Origin: Diphasiastrum complanatum
Lineage: Eukaryota > Streptophyta > Lycopodiopsida > Lycopodiales > Lycopodiaceae
Direction of reading: 5' to 3'
DNA length: 64,000 bases
NCBI GenBank assembly: GCA_029204225.1
Contig: CM055096.1
Coordinates: 59,753,534 to 59,817,533, forward strand
This document shows positions 1 to 13,604 of the stretch, one piece after another. The notes under the pieces were generated by a model. The model made no database searches and was not told where the DNA came from. It worked only from the letters and a program-made list of their open reading frames with translations. The stretch's first letter is position 1. Every line of letters starts with the position of its first letter. The translations under genes were made by a program, and so were the position numbers.

Positions 1-256
1 TCAAGGCATATAGGCGCAAGGCACACAACAACAACCTGTAAATCCGAAACATCATCAACCTGAGGAAGAGGACCCACGGATGGTGAAAGTGAAGCAGCAA
101 CTGATGTACTCTGAATGGAAAGAAGAGCTGCATCGTCAGCCTTTGGCAGGTTACGCATAAACTGCTTCCCGGTAAGCAACTGGAAGTCTCCCTGAGAATC
201 AATGCCAACAAGTGAGTGTGTAACTGCATCAAGTACAAATGTCAATGTCTGCTGTG

Positions 257-860
257 TTAAGTCCAATGTAACGGCTCAAGAGATGCAAACCAATTAGCAC
301 CAAGGATAAGATCATAACGCTCCATAGGAATAATGTAAAGATCTGCCTGTCCAGAAAAATCTCCAATGCGGTATGGTAAACGTTGAAACATCTGAGAACT
401 AGGAAAAGAATGGGAACTGGCAACCTCAACTGTGAGAGGCTGTGAAGCAGGAATAGGTGAAGCACGTATCCGACGAGTGATATAATTGCTAATAAAAGAA
501 TGAGTGCTGCCAGTATCAACTAAAGCAATATACTCACGACCTGTAATACGTACACGTAACCGAATGGAGCGAGGACCGGGACGCCCTGTCCAAGTAGCAT
601 AGGCAAGCTGAGCATGGCAAGTAGCAGGAAGTAAATTAGTGGAAGGCTCAGAGGATAGGTCAGGCTCATCAGAAATGTGAATGTAGATATCGGAATCATC
701 TGGAGTAGTGGCCTCATGGTCAAAAAACAACAGTAGTAGTAGGGAGAGGCTGACGGCAATCACGGGCAAAATGGTCAGGACTCTTACAACGAAAGCAAAG
801 ACGTTGTTGTTGAAGGTCAACGAACTCTGCAGACGTGTAACATCGGACAAAAGCAGGTCG
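257..860 (-). pseudogene. Ty3/gypsy gag C-terminus (zinc knuckle) and aspartic protease, frameshifted
   Basis: Reading the minus strand, a CCHC zinc knuckle (C-F-R-C, then His, then Cys four residues later) is encoded at about 750-800 in one frame. After a frameshift near 725 a long open frame carries the retropepsin active-site block ALVDTGSTHSFIS near 490-525 and then a hydrophobic flap/ILG-type segment (LILGANWF). In Ty3/gypsy elements this protease matures the Gag-Pol polyprotein inside the virus-like particle. The order gag, then protease, toward lower coordinates shows that reverse transcriptase should lie left of position 1. The frameshift makes this copy non-functional as read. The family call is secure; the exact start is not determinable. 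Confidence 0.82.
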
Positions 861-904
861 AGGAGTCGGAGGATGTAATCGATCCTAACACCACAGTAGG
901 GCAA

Positions 905-1203
905 ACACTAACTGATCCACCCAACCTTGCCTACTCCCTGATATAGAGTAAGCCCCTCCTAGCCCAGTGTGAGGACTGGTAACATGCAACTGCCAAGTGT
1001 CGGCCACGCGGCACTGACGTGGCCGACTGCACGTCGGAACCCAACTGGGGGCCCTATCCTGTTGACAGGGTCCCTAGGCTGTGTTAGGCTCGCCATGGCT
1101 ATGAACCGTGCTGGAGCACACTACTCAAACTGTCTTGCCCTGTTGGTCATGTACACTGGACACGACCCTGACTGTGGTATCTGACCTATCTGTGTTCTCT
1201 AGG
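905..1203. other. GC-richer stretch with perfect hairpin interrupting the gypsy gag region
   Basis: Gag-like coding on the minus strand is interpretable on both sides, but this stretch is richer in GC and contains a perfect stem, GTCGGCCACG (999-1008) paired with CGTGGCCGAC (1018-1027) around a 9-base loop. A second, imperfect GGGCCC/CAGGGTCCC pairing follows at about 1048-1074. No coding motif was recognised. It may be an insertion or a non-conserved part of the element. Confidence 0.4.
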
Positions 1204-1483
1204 GTTCGGCACTGGTTACGAGCTCGTAACAGAGGACGAGGAGACGAAGGGACAATGGAGAGAGCTGGAACAGAAGGGGCAGGTGTAGGGGTGGACGCAG
1301 CGGGAAAAGATGAAGCAGAAGGATGGGTCAAGAGAAGCGGGAAGGAAGAGTGTCAGAGTACTTATGCTGTAAAGTATTGGCGAGAGACATCGCCTCAACA
1401 AGTGTGGGAGGACGGAAGGAAGAAACATCATAACGTAAAGCACCACGAAGCCCAACAATGTAACGAAAAATAAGCTCAGTGGG

Positions 1484-2172
1484 CTATAGATCTATGAAAA
1501 GATAAGAAAGCTCCATAAACTGATATGTATAAGAAGCAAGATCACTGGTCTGAGTGAGACTACAGAATGTATCACGTTGGCGGTCGAGCCACTGAGGGTC
1601 AATCATAGCATGACAGAGGTCACGGCGAAAAGTATGCCATAAATGGAGCCCTTCCCGATCAGGATCAGCTCTATAAACTTGCCACCACGTGGCGGTGCGT
1701 CCATCTAGATGTAAAGCAGCCAACTGGATCTTCTGAGGATCAGTCTTAGGGTAGATCTGAAAATATGTGTCAAGCTTAGCAAACCAATTCTCTAATAACT
1801 TCCCGTCAGAGGAACCGGAATAGGTAGCAAGCTGTACCCTATCACGAAAGTCTCGAGCAAAGTGTGGCTCAGGAAGTGGGGGACGTGAAAAGAAACCAGG
1901 AGATGGGTTAGGTGGAATGATCGGTCCACCACAGGCTGACTAGTAGAGGAAGATGGAAATCCAAATGGAGGGGGAGTCCCAAATGAAGGAAAAACAGGAG
2001 CTTTACCAGGACCATGAAGCTGTAAAGAATCAATCTGTGAGTGCATAGTAGCAAAGCCGGTCATAACGGTATCGAAGCGAAGAACGAGGCCAGAAAGGGT
2101 CTCATCCATGCCACGAAACTGATCGGATAAGGTTTTCTGAGTAGTCTCACTCGGGGTAGGTGAATGTGCCAT
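1484..2172 (-). pseudogene. Ty3/gypsy gag capsid region, frameshifted
   Basis: The minus strand opens with an ATG at 2172 (MAHSPTPSETTQ), followed by a short predicted amphipathic stretch and a Pro/Ser/Phe-rich linker. After a frameshift at about 1800-1950 a typical retrotransposon gag block follows, including ENWFAKLDTYFQIY and AALHLDGRTATWWQ (about 1680-1790), where the paired Trp residues are characteristic. Gag forms the capsid of the particle. The protein is directly upstream of the zinc knuckle and protease on the same strand, so all belong to one minus-strand element. The ORF is broken by at least one frameshift. Confidence 0.8.
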
Positions 2173-2860
2173 AATGATAGTGGAAGGAATAGACGAAAAC
2201 TTGAGAGAGCGGACTCTTGTCGTCACCCCAAATTAGTCTATTAAAACCACTATTATCACAACTAAGAAAGGACAGCAATCAACAAATGAAAAAAAGTGAA
2301 GATGAAGGCTGTGAAAATGCGTTGGACAGCCAGGAGGCAAGTGACAAATTGGAATATCAAACGGAGTCGGAATTTTGTGAAATTTGGTTGAGGATGGGCG
2401 ATGGACAGCCTGCAAACAAGGTGTGAAAAATGGCTGCAAACGGAGACAAAAACGGACGAAAGTGACAGGTATGAAGCGGCTGGACAGCCTGCCAACAAAA
2501 GTGAAAAGAGGGCTGAAAATGGAAGGAGGAACGGACGAAAGAGACGAGGGAATTGGGCGCTGGAGAGCCTGCAAACAAGCTGGAAATGGGTGATGGAGGG
2601 TTGAAACTTGGGCGCCGGAAATAATCTGCCCAAAAAAAAAAAGTTTTTTTTTTTTCCGGCCGCCAAATTTAGCGGAAGTACTTCCGCTAACTATCTGCTA
2701 AAGCTCCGCCAAGGAAAATGTGGGAGCTGGTCTTCCTCCAAATTATGCTGAATGTTGCTGAAGCAAAGAGACGAAAGCCCTCAACAAAGAGAGAAAAATC
2801 AGCAAGGAAAATGGGCACCCAAGCAGAAAATTAGATCTGAAATTCAGCAATCAGGAAAGT

Positions 2861-2872
2861 GCTCTGATATCA
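2861..2872 (-). other. Primer binding site of the minus-strand gypsy element
   Basis: On the minus strand the sequence is TGATATCAGAGC, one base different from the initiator-Met tRNA complement TGGTATCAGAGC that plant LTR elements use to prime minus-strand DNA. It sits upstream of gag on the same strand, as expected. Confidence 0.65.
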
Positions 2873-3300
2873 AGTTACGAATAAAGCCACAACTGATTTA
2901 AAGCTAAGCTATGAAAGCATCACATAAGCAAGACTTAAGCTATGAAAGCAGCACGTAAGCAAGACTTAACCCTAGAAAGCAGGAAAGAGAGAAATTAAGG
3001 AGACTAAAGAGAGAGATCAGTATCATCAGCTGAATAACAAATGACACAGTTTCCCGACTTATAGCGAAGAGGAAGCCCTAAAAGGAAGCTTCCGGTGGCT
3101 AGGGCCCAACTGGAAGGGAAAATAGTGCGCCCTCCAAGAAGGCCCCCACTCTCCAGTGATATGTCCAAATGGCCTAGTAATGAATAATAAGGCCAAAGGC
3201 CAACCATATAGTCTAAGTGTCACTAATGAATAAAAAAGGGCCCAAGGCCTGCTTATGCATAAAGTAAAGTAAATGTAAATGGACGCGGCGAATGTAATGA
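2873..3300 (-). repeat. Probable 5' LTR of the minus-strand gypsy element
   Basis: It lies immediately outside the PBS. It contains two imperfect direct copies of a roughly 33-base unit (about 2906-2938 and 2939-2970, both with aagctatgaaagca and taagcaagactta). The outer boundary is not clear, and the inner end does not show the usual CA, so the right limit is an estimate. Confidence 0.4.
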
Positions 3301-4127
3301 GCCGAGTCCATAACTAATTTGACCAGTACTTTAACCAAAAAATTGTGAATTCTAGGACATAAATATGTCACTAATCCATAGTTTCTTCATGAAATTTGAT
3401 TTTGAATCAAAAAATGGCAATATCAAGACTTCAGAATTCTCGAAAAAATGCAGTCTTTTTGCCTATTTGGTAAAAAAAAACCCAAAATGAATCTGACCAA
3501 TAAATTTCATTTTAAAAAAGGACTTAAACAGAATTATCCGAGTATTGCTTTTTATAAACCGGTTGCCTTTTGCATTGATGGAGTTCCAGCCCTACTCATC
3601 TTATCGGTTATTATATTAGCCAATTTGTGTTTGATGGGAGGGATCGGGAAAAATATCGGGAAATGACTTACGGTCATTTCGATTACGAGATCCTCCAATT
3701 TAGCCACAATTCGCTTGGGTTAATACAAAAAGGAAAGCTATTTCTATTCAAAAAATAACTTACTTTTATAACCCACTACCAGCAATTGTGATCCACGGCA
3801 AAATGCAACTGCAAATACCCAAACTCTAAGTCCAATAAAGTACTGTTCCAAAACGCTTAGAGCCCATACTCGTGCAAATGATGATTCGCAATAATAGAGG
3901 AAAAAAATAAAAAACCTCTTAAAAAACCCAACCTTACACAAGCTCCCCCCCTCCCCCCACCCCGTCGATTCAGAAATTAGTAACTTACTAATTTCCAAAT
4001 CCGGCCCCCCCCCCCCCCCCTCTCTCTTACCTAACCAGGACACCACTGCCAGCTGCAGCCTATCGCTCACCAGCACACTGCCGGTTTGCTGCCAGAAAAA
4101 TAGCAAAGGCAGGCAGCGCATGCGCGC

Positions 4128-4178
<51 letters not shown>

Positions 4179-4990
4179 CGATGCAGGGAGGTTCTGGAGG
4201 CAGCCATAGCGGCCAGCAGCGTGTTTGGGAAAAGCCAAATTTGACTTTTCGAGAGCTTGGTTTCAACAGATGTGCGAAACTGGATAGTGCACATACCTTG
4301 CAACAGAAACCCTCCTAAAACCTCGTGAAATTGAAAGGAATGAAGTGAATCAAACCACAAGTCTTTGCTCCTGGCTTTGCTCCACTCACCAAGAATTAGG
4401 ACCCCATCAAGAAAGATCCTCCCACCAATTCCTGGGTTCCTCTCGTGTGCTTTCTTCCAGCAATTCGTCCTAGCTTTGGTTCTAATACCAATATAAAGAC
4501 CTCCACTGAGGTTCATAACTAGGATGCTGAATCCAAAGAACAACAGGGAGACGGATGGTGGACAAACCAACCCAACCAAACCTAGATCTTAAGGATCTAG
4601 CCCCCAAGCTATGGATCTTCCAATCAATGCTGAAAAGCAGTGATGTCACTCCGGCAACATACTGCTACCATTGCCACAACTAGGCATCCACTAGTGAGAG
4701 GCCCATGCACCACTAGTAGTGCTCTGTGACACCTCACTGGACACCCAGCCTATCTGGGCCACATCATCCAGTTCCCATATGACTCATTGATAGACCCATA
4801 AAATCCACCGAGTTTAGGCCTACAACCATTAATTATGACCTTATGCACACAAGGGCCCCAACCCCCTTATAATCATAATTAACTTACGGGTCTACTGATC
4901 TCTAGCGTGGATACGCTACCCGAGACCAATCGTGGGCATGACAGTCTACTTCTCAAGACTTTGAATGTTAACTCTTGTTCAACTTCGTTA
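3301..4990. other. No gene recognised; simple repeats
   Basis: The stretch holds a C16 run at 4005-4020 and a (GA)n tract at 4130-4176, separated by unique-looking sequence. Open frames across the GA tract encode only Ser-Leu runs and are not genes. A short inverted repeat, CTAGATC/GATCTAG, occurs near 4582-4602. The first CLASP TOG-domain exons, expected upstream, were not found here. Confidence 0.5.
4130..4176. repeat. (GA)n microsatellite
   Basis: An uninterrupted run of about 23 GA units follows a short CGCGCG stretch. The flanks do not match the LINE-associated GA tracts at 13547 and 14395. Confidence 0.9.
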
Positions 4991-4999
4991 CTCTTTGAG

Positions 5000-5400
5000 A
5001 ACAAGAAATTCGCTCCTACTTAAAAGATTTATCCAACTCATGAAAAGGAGTTGTATGCCATAGTCTATGCTTTGAAAATTTTGAGGCATTATATGTACAG
5101 ATCCGAGGTTTTTGTGTAAATAGATCATGATACATTGAAATACTTTTGCAATCGACCAGATCTAAAAGGAAGCCAGGCCAGAAGGGATAAGATGATGCAA
5201 GAGTTCCAAACAGATATACGATTCAAGAGAATCATGTCTACATGGATTGTTTAAGATAATGAACCAAATGTCAATTGTAGATTGAAAGTGACCTGTTCGG
5301 TGAGATAAGAAGGGCTCAACAAGAGGATACTCAATCTACTTCCCTCTTTTGTGAGTACATCCCACATGACAATACCACTCGCGTCTGTGTCTAGTGTTTA
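5000..5400 (+). pseudogene. Ty3/gypsy RNase H remnant
   Basis: The plus strand reads HEKELYAIVYALKILRHYMY, then after a stop IDHDTLKYF, matching the conserved 'HEKELLAIV...LKxWRHYL...TDHxSLKY' block of gypsy RNase H. Downstream frames resemble the connector after RNase H (EIRRAQQED). Stops and frameshifts show a dead fragment with no LTR attached. It lies upstream of the first visible CLASP exon, so it may be inside an early CLASP intron. Confidence 0.72.
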
Positions 5401-6238
5401 TGGCTTCTAAGGGCCAACATTCAGCCACAGCTTTTCACTTATATCTTTGCAACATGCATGTTATAGGTGCTGCTATCATGCGGTATTCTTTGAGATACTT
5501 TGTTTGTAAAATCTAGTCTATCCAGAAAGGCCCTCAATTCTGTAACATCACCTAGTAAAGGCCACATGAGAATACCGATTATCTAACAATTTGGACTTAC
5601 GTTCTCAGTCAACACAATGATCTACATATTTGACTTCCTTTTTAACAGGTAGCACCTTTTGCTCTTAACAAACAAAGGGAGTTCTCTCATGGTCGACGAT
5701 AAAGCTCCAAGTTGGGCCACATGCATGGCCTGTCTTGCACAGTAAGTTAAAAATATCACGAATCAAGTTAATGCCTCCTTCCCCATTTTTTGTTTTCCCA
5801 AATATAAGTTGCAATTCAGCAGCCTTGATGATCTATCTCCAATCAATTTTGGCTTTATTATGTTGTACAAAACTTATGTTTCAAATCACTGAATTGCGAT
5901 TTTGATTCGAATGATGTTCAGAGTTTGATTGGCCATTGGCCAGAAAAGATGACCATGGTCCATGTTGTGAAGCATATTGCATTCATTTGTTTGGATGAGT
6001 AGAATGTAGAATCACCGCCTGCAGGTCAAAATACATATGCTATACAGTTTACAGCTCCTTGCTGGTTCTTTACTACTTCTAGTCTTGTACTTGATGGAGA
6101 TTTGTTGTGCAGGAAAGAGCTATAAGCCTGTTTCCTTCTACTTTTGAATCCAAATAATGAGTTCGATGTTGGTATTTTTGTTGATTGCCTGTGTTTTTGG
6201 AGTATCTTTAAAATATCAATTACTGTGCATGCTGATAG
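5401..6238. other. No coding signal; probably upstream CLASP intron
   Basis: No conserved protein block was recognised. The right end (6230-6238) is an AG splice acceptor in front of the first visible CLASP exon, so at least its distal part is intronic. Confidence 0.45.
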
Positions 6239-6400
6239 GTGACATAGAGGCAATGGAGAAGCCTGTGGATCCAATAGCTGTTTATTCTGAGAAAGAATTG
6301 TCAAGGGAGATTGAAAGAATTGCTGGGACACTTGCACCTGAGCAAGACTGGTCAGTTCGAATGGCTGCTATGCGACGTATGGAGGCTCTTGTTGCTGGAG
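6239..6400 (+). CDS. CLASP: CLASP visible exon 1
   Basis: This exon encodes GDIEAMEKPVDPIAVYSEKEL and onward to EALVAG, the start of the second TOG region. The acceptor is AG at 6237-6238 and the donor is G|GTACAC. It enters in phase 1 and leaves in phase 1, so there must be an upstream exon. Confidence 0.92.
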
Positions 6401-9400
6401 GTACACAAATGCTAACAATGCTTTTGGTTTTGAGATACTTGGAAGAAAGCTTAAGAAAGACCGATATTCATTTTATTTTTATGACAAGATCAGAAAATAT
6501 TGCAATAATTTGATGTCTACTATTGGGGTCAGAAGGTCAGTTAATGCTATGCCAGGCTAAAGGTTGTGTGTGTGTTTTTTGAATGTTTTGATAATATGTA
6601 AAACTTAATGTCAATAAAAAAGTAGTGTGCCACACTAGGAAAATGCCTCAAACATGGACTGTACGAAACACTTGTTGTAAGTTATAAGGAGACTCAGCTT
6701 GAAACTAGTTTGGCATAAGGTAAAGATAATACATGCATGTCAAACTAGGTCACACGGTTGACGTCTTTTTGCAGGTCAACAAACTTCAGATAGAAATATA
6801 TGAAAACAACTAACCTATCTATTGAATGCTGAGAAAGCAATGCAGTTACATGTTATATATGAATGGAATGGATGGTGCACAGTTAAATCTCCGCTGTGTT
6901 ATGGTGGTGATGTCGTAAAAGTAATGCTAAAGAGCATTCCCATTTTACAGTTATGATAAATAAGAAATATGGTTGTGAACAACCTAAAAAAAGCGTGATA
7001 ATATCCAAAGGTCATTGCATATCACCAAAAATCATTGTGGTAATCATCCTTATCACTGGACTTTTAAGGAAAAAATTGATCCTGAAGTGCTAATTTTGGG
7101 GATGCTTCCCATCTTTTTGGACTGTTTCTACTCCATGCTGCCTCAACTACTGTCCAGTAGCCCATTTTGTCGGCCGTCATTTGCATTTCTTCTTCTTTTA
7201 TGCTTGGATATCGTGGCAAGAAATGACGCCATCTCACTAGCTCACTGGGCTTATCAATATGACAAGATAGGAGTGATTCATAGTATAGAGGGGTGTAGGA
7301 ACTATTGAAAGTGTAGTGTTGGGCCCGGAAAGAGGAGGGGAGGATGAGGGTGCATGGTATGCAATTGTGCCAAGATGAAAGGAGACAAAGGAGTGGTCTA
7401 ATAGTGTAGCGGGTGAGATAATGAAATTTGACACAAGTGGAATGAGAGATGATCACCTCATGAAATAATCAGCAACAATTTGGCAAGAATTGATCTAGCA
7501 TTATTTTGGAAGTTGTTGTGTAGCGTAGGACAATGATTTAATATCAACGAGCTATTTACAATTCCATATGTCATTAATCTTACAAACAAGTAACAACATG
7601 CAGCTATGTATATGAAACATAATATAAATGATAGTGTGTTCAATCGTTGAAAACATCACCAAAACAAAAACCAAGTCATTGTGATATGAACTATCTTGAA
7701 ATTTTTGTGGGATTTATGCTAAAAGTCATTTTATCATAGACATTTTTGAGATTTGCTAGCTTCTTTCTTGAACCAATCATTCATTGCGTATGTATTAGAT
7801 CTAACATAATGAGGGTCGAGCAGGGGCTTCCGATTATGCATCCTTTGCAGTGTTGTTAAGACAACTTGTTGGCCCTCTTAGCGTACAACTTGGTGATCGT
7901 CGATCAAGTATCGTAAAGCAGGTTGCCACCCTTATTCCATTTTGTGGAGTTTATGTATTTTGCTTATATGTGTAAATACATCTTTCTTGATTTGCAGATG
8001 CAAGCTGTGTTTTCTTATCAATTACTTTCAAACAAAAAAAAATCTGCTCATTTGTATAATGTGTGTATTGCTGGCAACAAATTTCCCCTTTGTGCATATT
8101 TATGATTAAGTTTGGAATAAGAAATGGTACAAGATATATCTCTGGAGATGTGTACCTCCAAATATATGGAGGACAAGGAAAGTGTGAGCAATTCCTAGAG
8201 TGTACTGAAATTGCGTGTTGGAACCATTTGTGATTGTGTCTAGCTAATCAAGTTAAGCTGTACAAAATGCCCTCCATGGGAGATAAAATCAATAATGGTG
8301 TTAAGGTTTCTTTCGTATGTTCATTCTAGGATGAACACTTGTACGAATGATACATCTTCTAGACATGCATAATATTACTAGTTAACAACATCTAAGTTGC
8401 AGCGGATCGTGATCCGCTGCAAAAATGATCCGGGACCAGAAATGCTGTCCTGGATCGCAAAAGAATTGCAAATTTTTTTCTCATTGGGCAGGGATCCACT
8501 GCTGGTTGCAATCCAAATGAATAGCAGAAATATCGAAGCAGATAGAATTGAAATGAATAGCCAATGAATATATCTGCAAAAACGATGTGGCACATTATTA
8601 TATTTGCTACGTCCAAATGTTGCTTTCATCTTAGCACTTTCAATAACTGTGATGCATAAAATGGAAGCCAAAAGCAATCATACATACAAACAATTCTAAA
8701 CAATAATTACCATGTATTTTAATTCAACTTGAATAATCTTTCACTTAGCCAAAGGTTTAACATGCATCCTCTTGTACTTTTCTAATAAGAAAGTATTGAA
8801 GGAGTCAGATTACTAATGATTTGGAATCTAGTCACTGTAACTTATTTAAATTTGCCACGCACAAATATTGAATCAGGACAAAGTTAGACCACATTGCAAG
8901 TAGTACCTCAGAACTCCAAGCGAGAAGATTTTATTCTTGATGCTAATACATTCTTATTTTTCTTCAGATATTCCAAATTCCAATTCAGCTACTTTTGAAG
9001 CATAGCTACTTATACAACAAAAAGCTTGTTTTGAACAATATATGAGGGATGTTCTATACAAAAGGTCGAAAAACCCTTTATATAATATTCTTTTTTGAAA
9101 TGCCAATTTTGACCTACAAAACTAAAACAAATGATCAAGGCAATTTGTTTCACTATCATTAAGTAGAAAGTTCTTTCTGAGAAGTTTAATCTCCGACCAC
9201 TAGATATGCTTTAATCCACAAAACCATTGTTTCTCCAAGGACACTTGATGATGAGGAGAAGACTATGTTGTGTCAGAAAATAATCACAATGAAGACAATC
9301 TTCAAGCTCTAATGACTTGTCCATGGCCCACCTATACCAAAGGGAACCACAACACAGAGAGAAGGCATTTTACTCACATTAACATGAAAACTTAATTAAA

Positions 9401-12400
9401 AGCAAGCAGAAACCTGAGTATCAAATCATGAATGAGACCAGAAGACCAAAACCAAAACATGCACACGCATTCGCGTGCGCGTGTACACATGCACACAGCA
9501 GAAGTGGAGGGAACTCCCATTTTTGTGTTAGTGAAAATGAGATTGCACCACAAAAAGTACAAAAAAAAATCAATGACTGGAAAAAATTTACAAGAAGGGT
9601 AAAGAGCAAATAGTTTTCTTTAAAAACACAATATTTCCATTATGCATATTAGGTTGTAAGTTTCCTACTACTAGTAGAAAATTTGATTATCTGATTGGAA
9701 CCTCCATCCACTTATGAAAAATATGGAAGATAGCTGAATTGAGGTTACCAAGATTTAGAGGATACAACTTCTACTTATACAAACGGAACAAGACCTGAAA
9801 TTAAATGCTTTACTAGAAGGTGAGTCCTTGCCAACTCGTCTGGTTTCTGCTAACAGGCTTACCTATGATAAAATGGAGCACATATACTCATCTAGGTACA
9901 TTTGGGGTGTGCATGTTAAAAAAAGGCCACATGCACCATAGGCCAATCACATGACACTTCCATAAGTCTATTGTATCAACTTCTATGACAGCTAGATGGA
10001 AGAATCAATGAATCCACAGCCCACGCCTAATGAAAATTTGAAAGTTTACACTCTCAGGGTTTCTTTCTGTAATGAATCTGGTAATTGCTAAACTCAAAAC
10101 CAGTAACCTAAGTTTTACTTTAAAGTCGCAACAATCTGATAATAAGGCAATAAAAACACATCAAATAAATTTTGTGAAAGTGTAAAAGGTAATCATAACT
10201 CCACTAGCTACGACTGAGCTATTTGTGGAAGATGTTGCACACATCAGGGGCTGATTGAGGAGCATTTTAGTCATAGGGACTTGAGATGAAATTCCAAAGC
10301 AAGTTGGATAGAATAAGCCAAGTAGAGTATGTTTCTTCGCAGTGTAGAGATACGAAATGCAGTATACTTCAAGACATAGGTTTTGATGTGGGGAACTCAT
10401 ACGGCTCTATTGCTACTTTCATCAGATGCTGAAACCAGCATCTTGTGGTGGTGTTTGACCAAAATTTGATATTGAATCTTTTATTGGGGCTTGCCAGTCG
10501 TAAGCTTATAATATGATTTTGATATCATAGCCAGTTGCAGAAGTTATGGTTAACCATTTGTGAACTTTTTGAACCATCTTTTAGTTTGACTGTTGTTTTG
10601 GAGGTGATCTGCTAGTGAGTTTCGCAGTTGATCAGAAAGTGTGTGCAAACTCATTTACAAGGATCTAGTCAGTCATTATTGTGCATATTGTGATTTGAAA
10701 ATAATGCTACGTTAATTTGCAGGCTTGCCATCTGCTCAGCACATTGTCAAGAGAGCTGCTGGCTGACTTTGAACCCTGTGCAGAATCATTCATTCCAGTT
10801 TGTATCCTCGCATTAAAGATTTAGTGCTTGAATGATTTAAACAAAGAAGCATATTTTGTTTTCGTTTTTATCAATGTGTTGTAAATCTCTTACTAAACTT
10901 CCACAGTCTATTTTTTGTAGGTCCTTCTCAAGCTCGTGATTATAACAGTTCAGGTGATAGCTGAATCAGCTGATTCTTGTATAAAAACGGTTAGTCTGTG
11001 CAACAAACTTTTAAGCAGGAAGGGGATCATCTAGTACTTTATGATTTTTTCAGTCTATGGTTGGTGTATGCGTTCCTAGTTGAGGGCTCTTTCAAAATGG
11101 TATATTTCAAACACCACAGTTTGCACTTTTGCTTCCGTTGAATAGCTTAAGAGAAACTTCAAGATGAGTAGATTGTCAGAGTAAGTTGGCATTGCCGAGT
11201 TCATTGAAGTATTTTTGCTTGTTTGTATTTGCATGGGCAGATGCTACGGAATTGCCGAGTTGCTCGATTGATTCCTCGAATTGTTGATATATCGAAGAAT
11301 GATCGCAATGGTGTACTTCGAGCAAGGTGTTTACATAGCCAGTAGATAATGCAGACTTAAATCTATTGGGTATAAGTGTAGTCCGCTTCTAGATAAATAA
11401 GTAATTATCTGTTTTATTGTACAGGTGTTGTGAATATGCGCTTCTGGTGCTTGAACTGTGGGCTGATTCTCCTGAGATACAGCGTTCTGCTGAACTTTTT
11501 GAAGATATGATCAGATGTTGCGTTGCGGATGCAATGAGTGAGGTACCTCTTAGAGGACTGTGTTTCTACAACCTCAATTATCTGATGCTATGCACTCTTA
11601 AGATCCTCAAGAATCATACCATTTCAAAGACGATATCTGGTGTTACCTTTTCGTAGACATAAATCTTTACATATAATAGTTGTAAACACATAGTGCTAAT
11701 GTTTCCTGATTTTCTGATTGATTGAAAATCAAACACTAGCTCTGATTCAAATTGTCATTAGGGTTTAGGCCGATTATAACAGCATTATTACCTGAATCAT
11801 CCTGAATCTCATTCTATCTCATTGTGAATGACTGAAATTGACTGTAAATTAGAGAGTGACTGTAAAATGAATTATGGGTAATCAATATTGCTACGACTAA
11901 TAAAAAAATCAAAGACAGGATTCTTCTGATTCTAAGAAGGCAAAAAGCACTGTTAAATGCAACACTATCCTTGCTGTGTTCCTTTGGACATTTTGGCCTC
12001 ATGCATAACCAAAAGAAACACTCTGTCGTCTGTAAGTGCTGGAACTCAGTGCTTCAAGGCATCCAAATTACTGCTGACGATGTGAACATGTAAGATATTG
12101 GATACAGCAAATGATAGGGATGGAGACTGGAAGTGATGATCTGAGACTTGACTTCACAGAAGTTTTACATTCTTGCTATTATTTATGAAATGACTTGGAG
12201 AAATGCTTTGAGTTGATTAACAGGCATCAAGAAACAAATTTCTTTTCCAGACTGTTCACTCAATTGTGATTCAAAATGGTTTGTGACATTCGAAATTCTT
12301 GAAGGTTAACATGGGTGTCTGGAAATCATGCTTGTGTGTGTGTGTGTGTGAAGACATGATATCCTTCAAGCTTGTTTCTCCATGATATGTTCATTTGCAG

Positions 12401-13543
12401 ATTTTCTCATGCCATGTTTATAACTACCATGCTGTAGTAAAGAACCATGCGTCTTGAGCATGAAACAAGAAGTTTTGATTATGAAACAAGAAGTTTCAGA
12501 AGCAGCTCATGTTTCATGAAACCGCTTTTGACCTTTTCTGATTACTTCTGAGACAATTCTCTCAATCTTGATTTAACTGCCTTAACCGGAATTATGTTCA
12601 TAAGATGCATGGTATCCTGCAATACTTCAGTGACATTGAGGAAGGTCTTAGGTGGGCTAGATGAACTGATGTTTCTTGTCTGAAAATTGAATCTTGTAGG
12701 GTGTTTCCAAAAGGCATTGTCTGCATAACTTTCTATGTACTTACAGATCTGCCCTTGTTTTTACGAAAATATGAAGCTTGAATCTGAAATGAGAAATTTT
12801 CTGAATGCAAAACACGCTCTGATGGGAAAGTCGCTCTGAAATTTGCTATTTTCCATTTTAGCAATCTAAGTTCTAAAAGGTTCGATATACTAGCATTTAT
12901 TAGTAATACCTTTCTGATCTGTTTTTCATATCTGGGAATGTGCCAGGTCCGAGCTACAGCAAGATCATGCTATCGACTATTTGCAAAGAGTTGGCCAGAG
13001 AGATCTCAAAGGCTTTTTGCATCTTTTGACCCTGTCATTCAGCGTGTAAGAGATGGTTTTTAGTTCTTCCAGTTCTTGTTAATCTTGGTTGTATATAAAC
13101 TTGCGAAGTAGCTAGCATAACTGAAGCATCATATGCTGACTATGACCAATGCTTGGTGTCGTTGTCCTTGGATAGTTGATAAATGATGAGGATAGGGGTT
13201 TTCACAAAAGATATGCTTCTCCATTTGCCCGTGATAGAGTTGCCAATGGGTCAAGGCAATCTCCATTAAATGCTACAAAAGATTCCAAGCATATTGGTGC
13301 AAGCTCCTTCATAGTTCCACCTATAGTAGCCATGGATCGACGAGCAAGCTTATCCTCAGGGCTAGAAGCTGCGAAGGCTGCAGCAGCAGTTCAGGAAAAT
13401 GAAACACCTGATCCTGTGCGGGACAGATACCTAGAAGGTTTATTGCAATCAAGTCAACAACGTGCAAATGCCATAGAGAACATACTTCGAGGGGTAGACA
13501 GCCTCAACAAAGGAGCCCTCCCAAGGACGTCATTGTCAGGTAA

Positions 13544-13604
<61 letters not shown>

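Noticed and set aside
4060-4579. Long minus-strand open frames with Ser-Leu runs
   Set aside because: They are open only because they cross the (GA)n tract, where all frames lack stops. No domain is present on either side.
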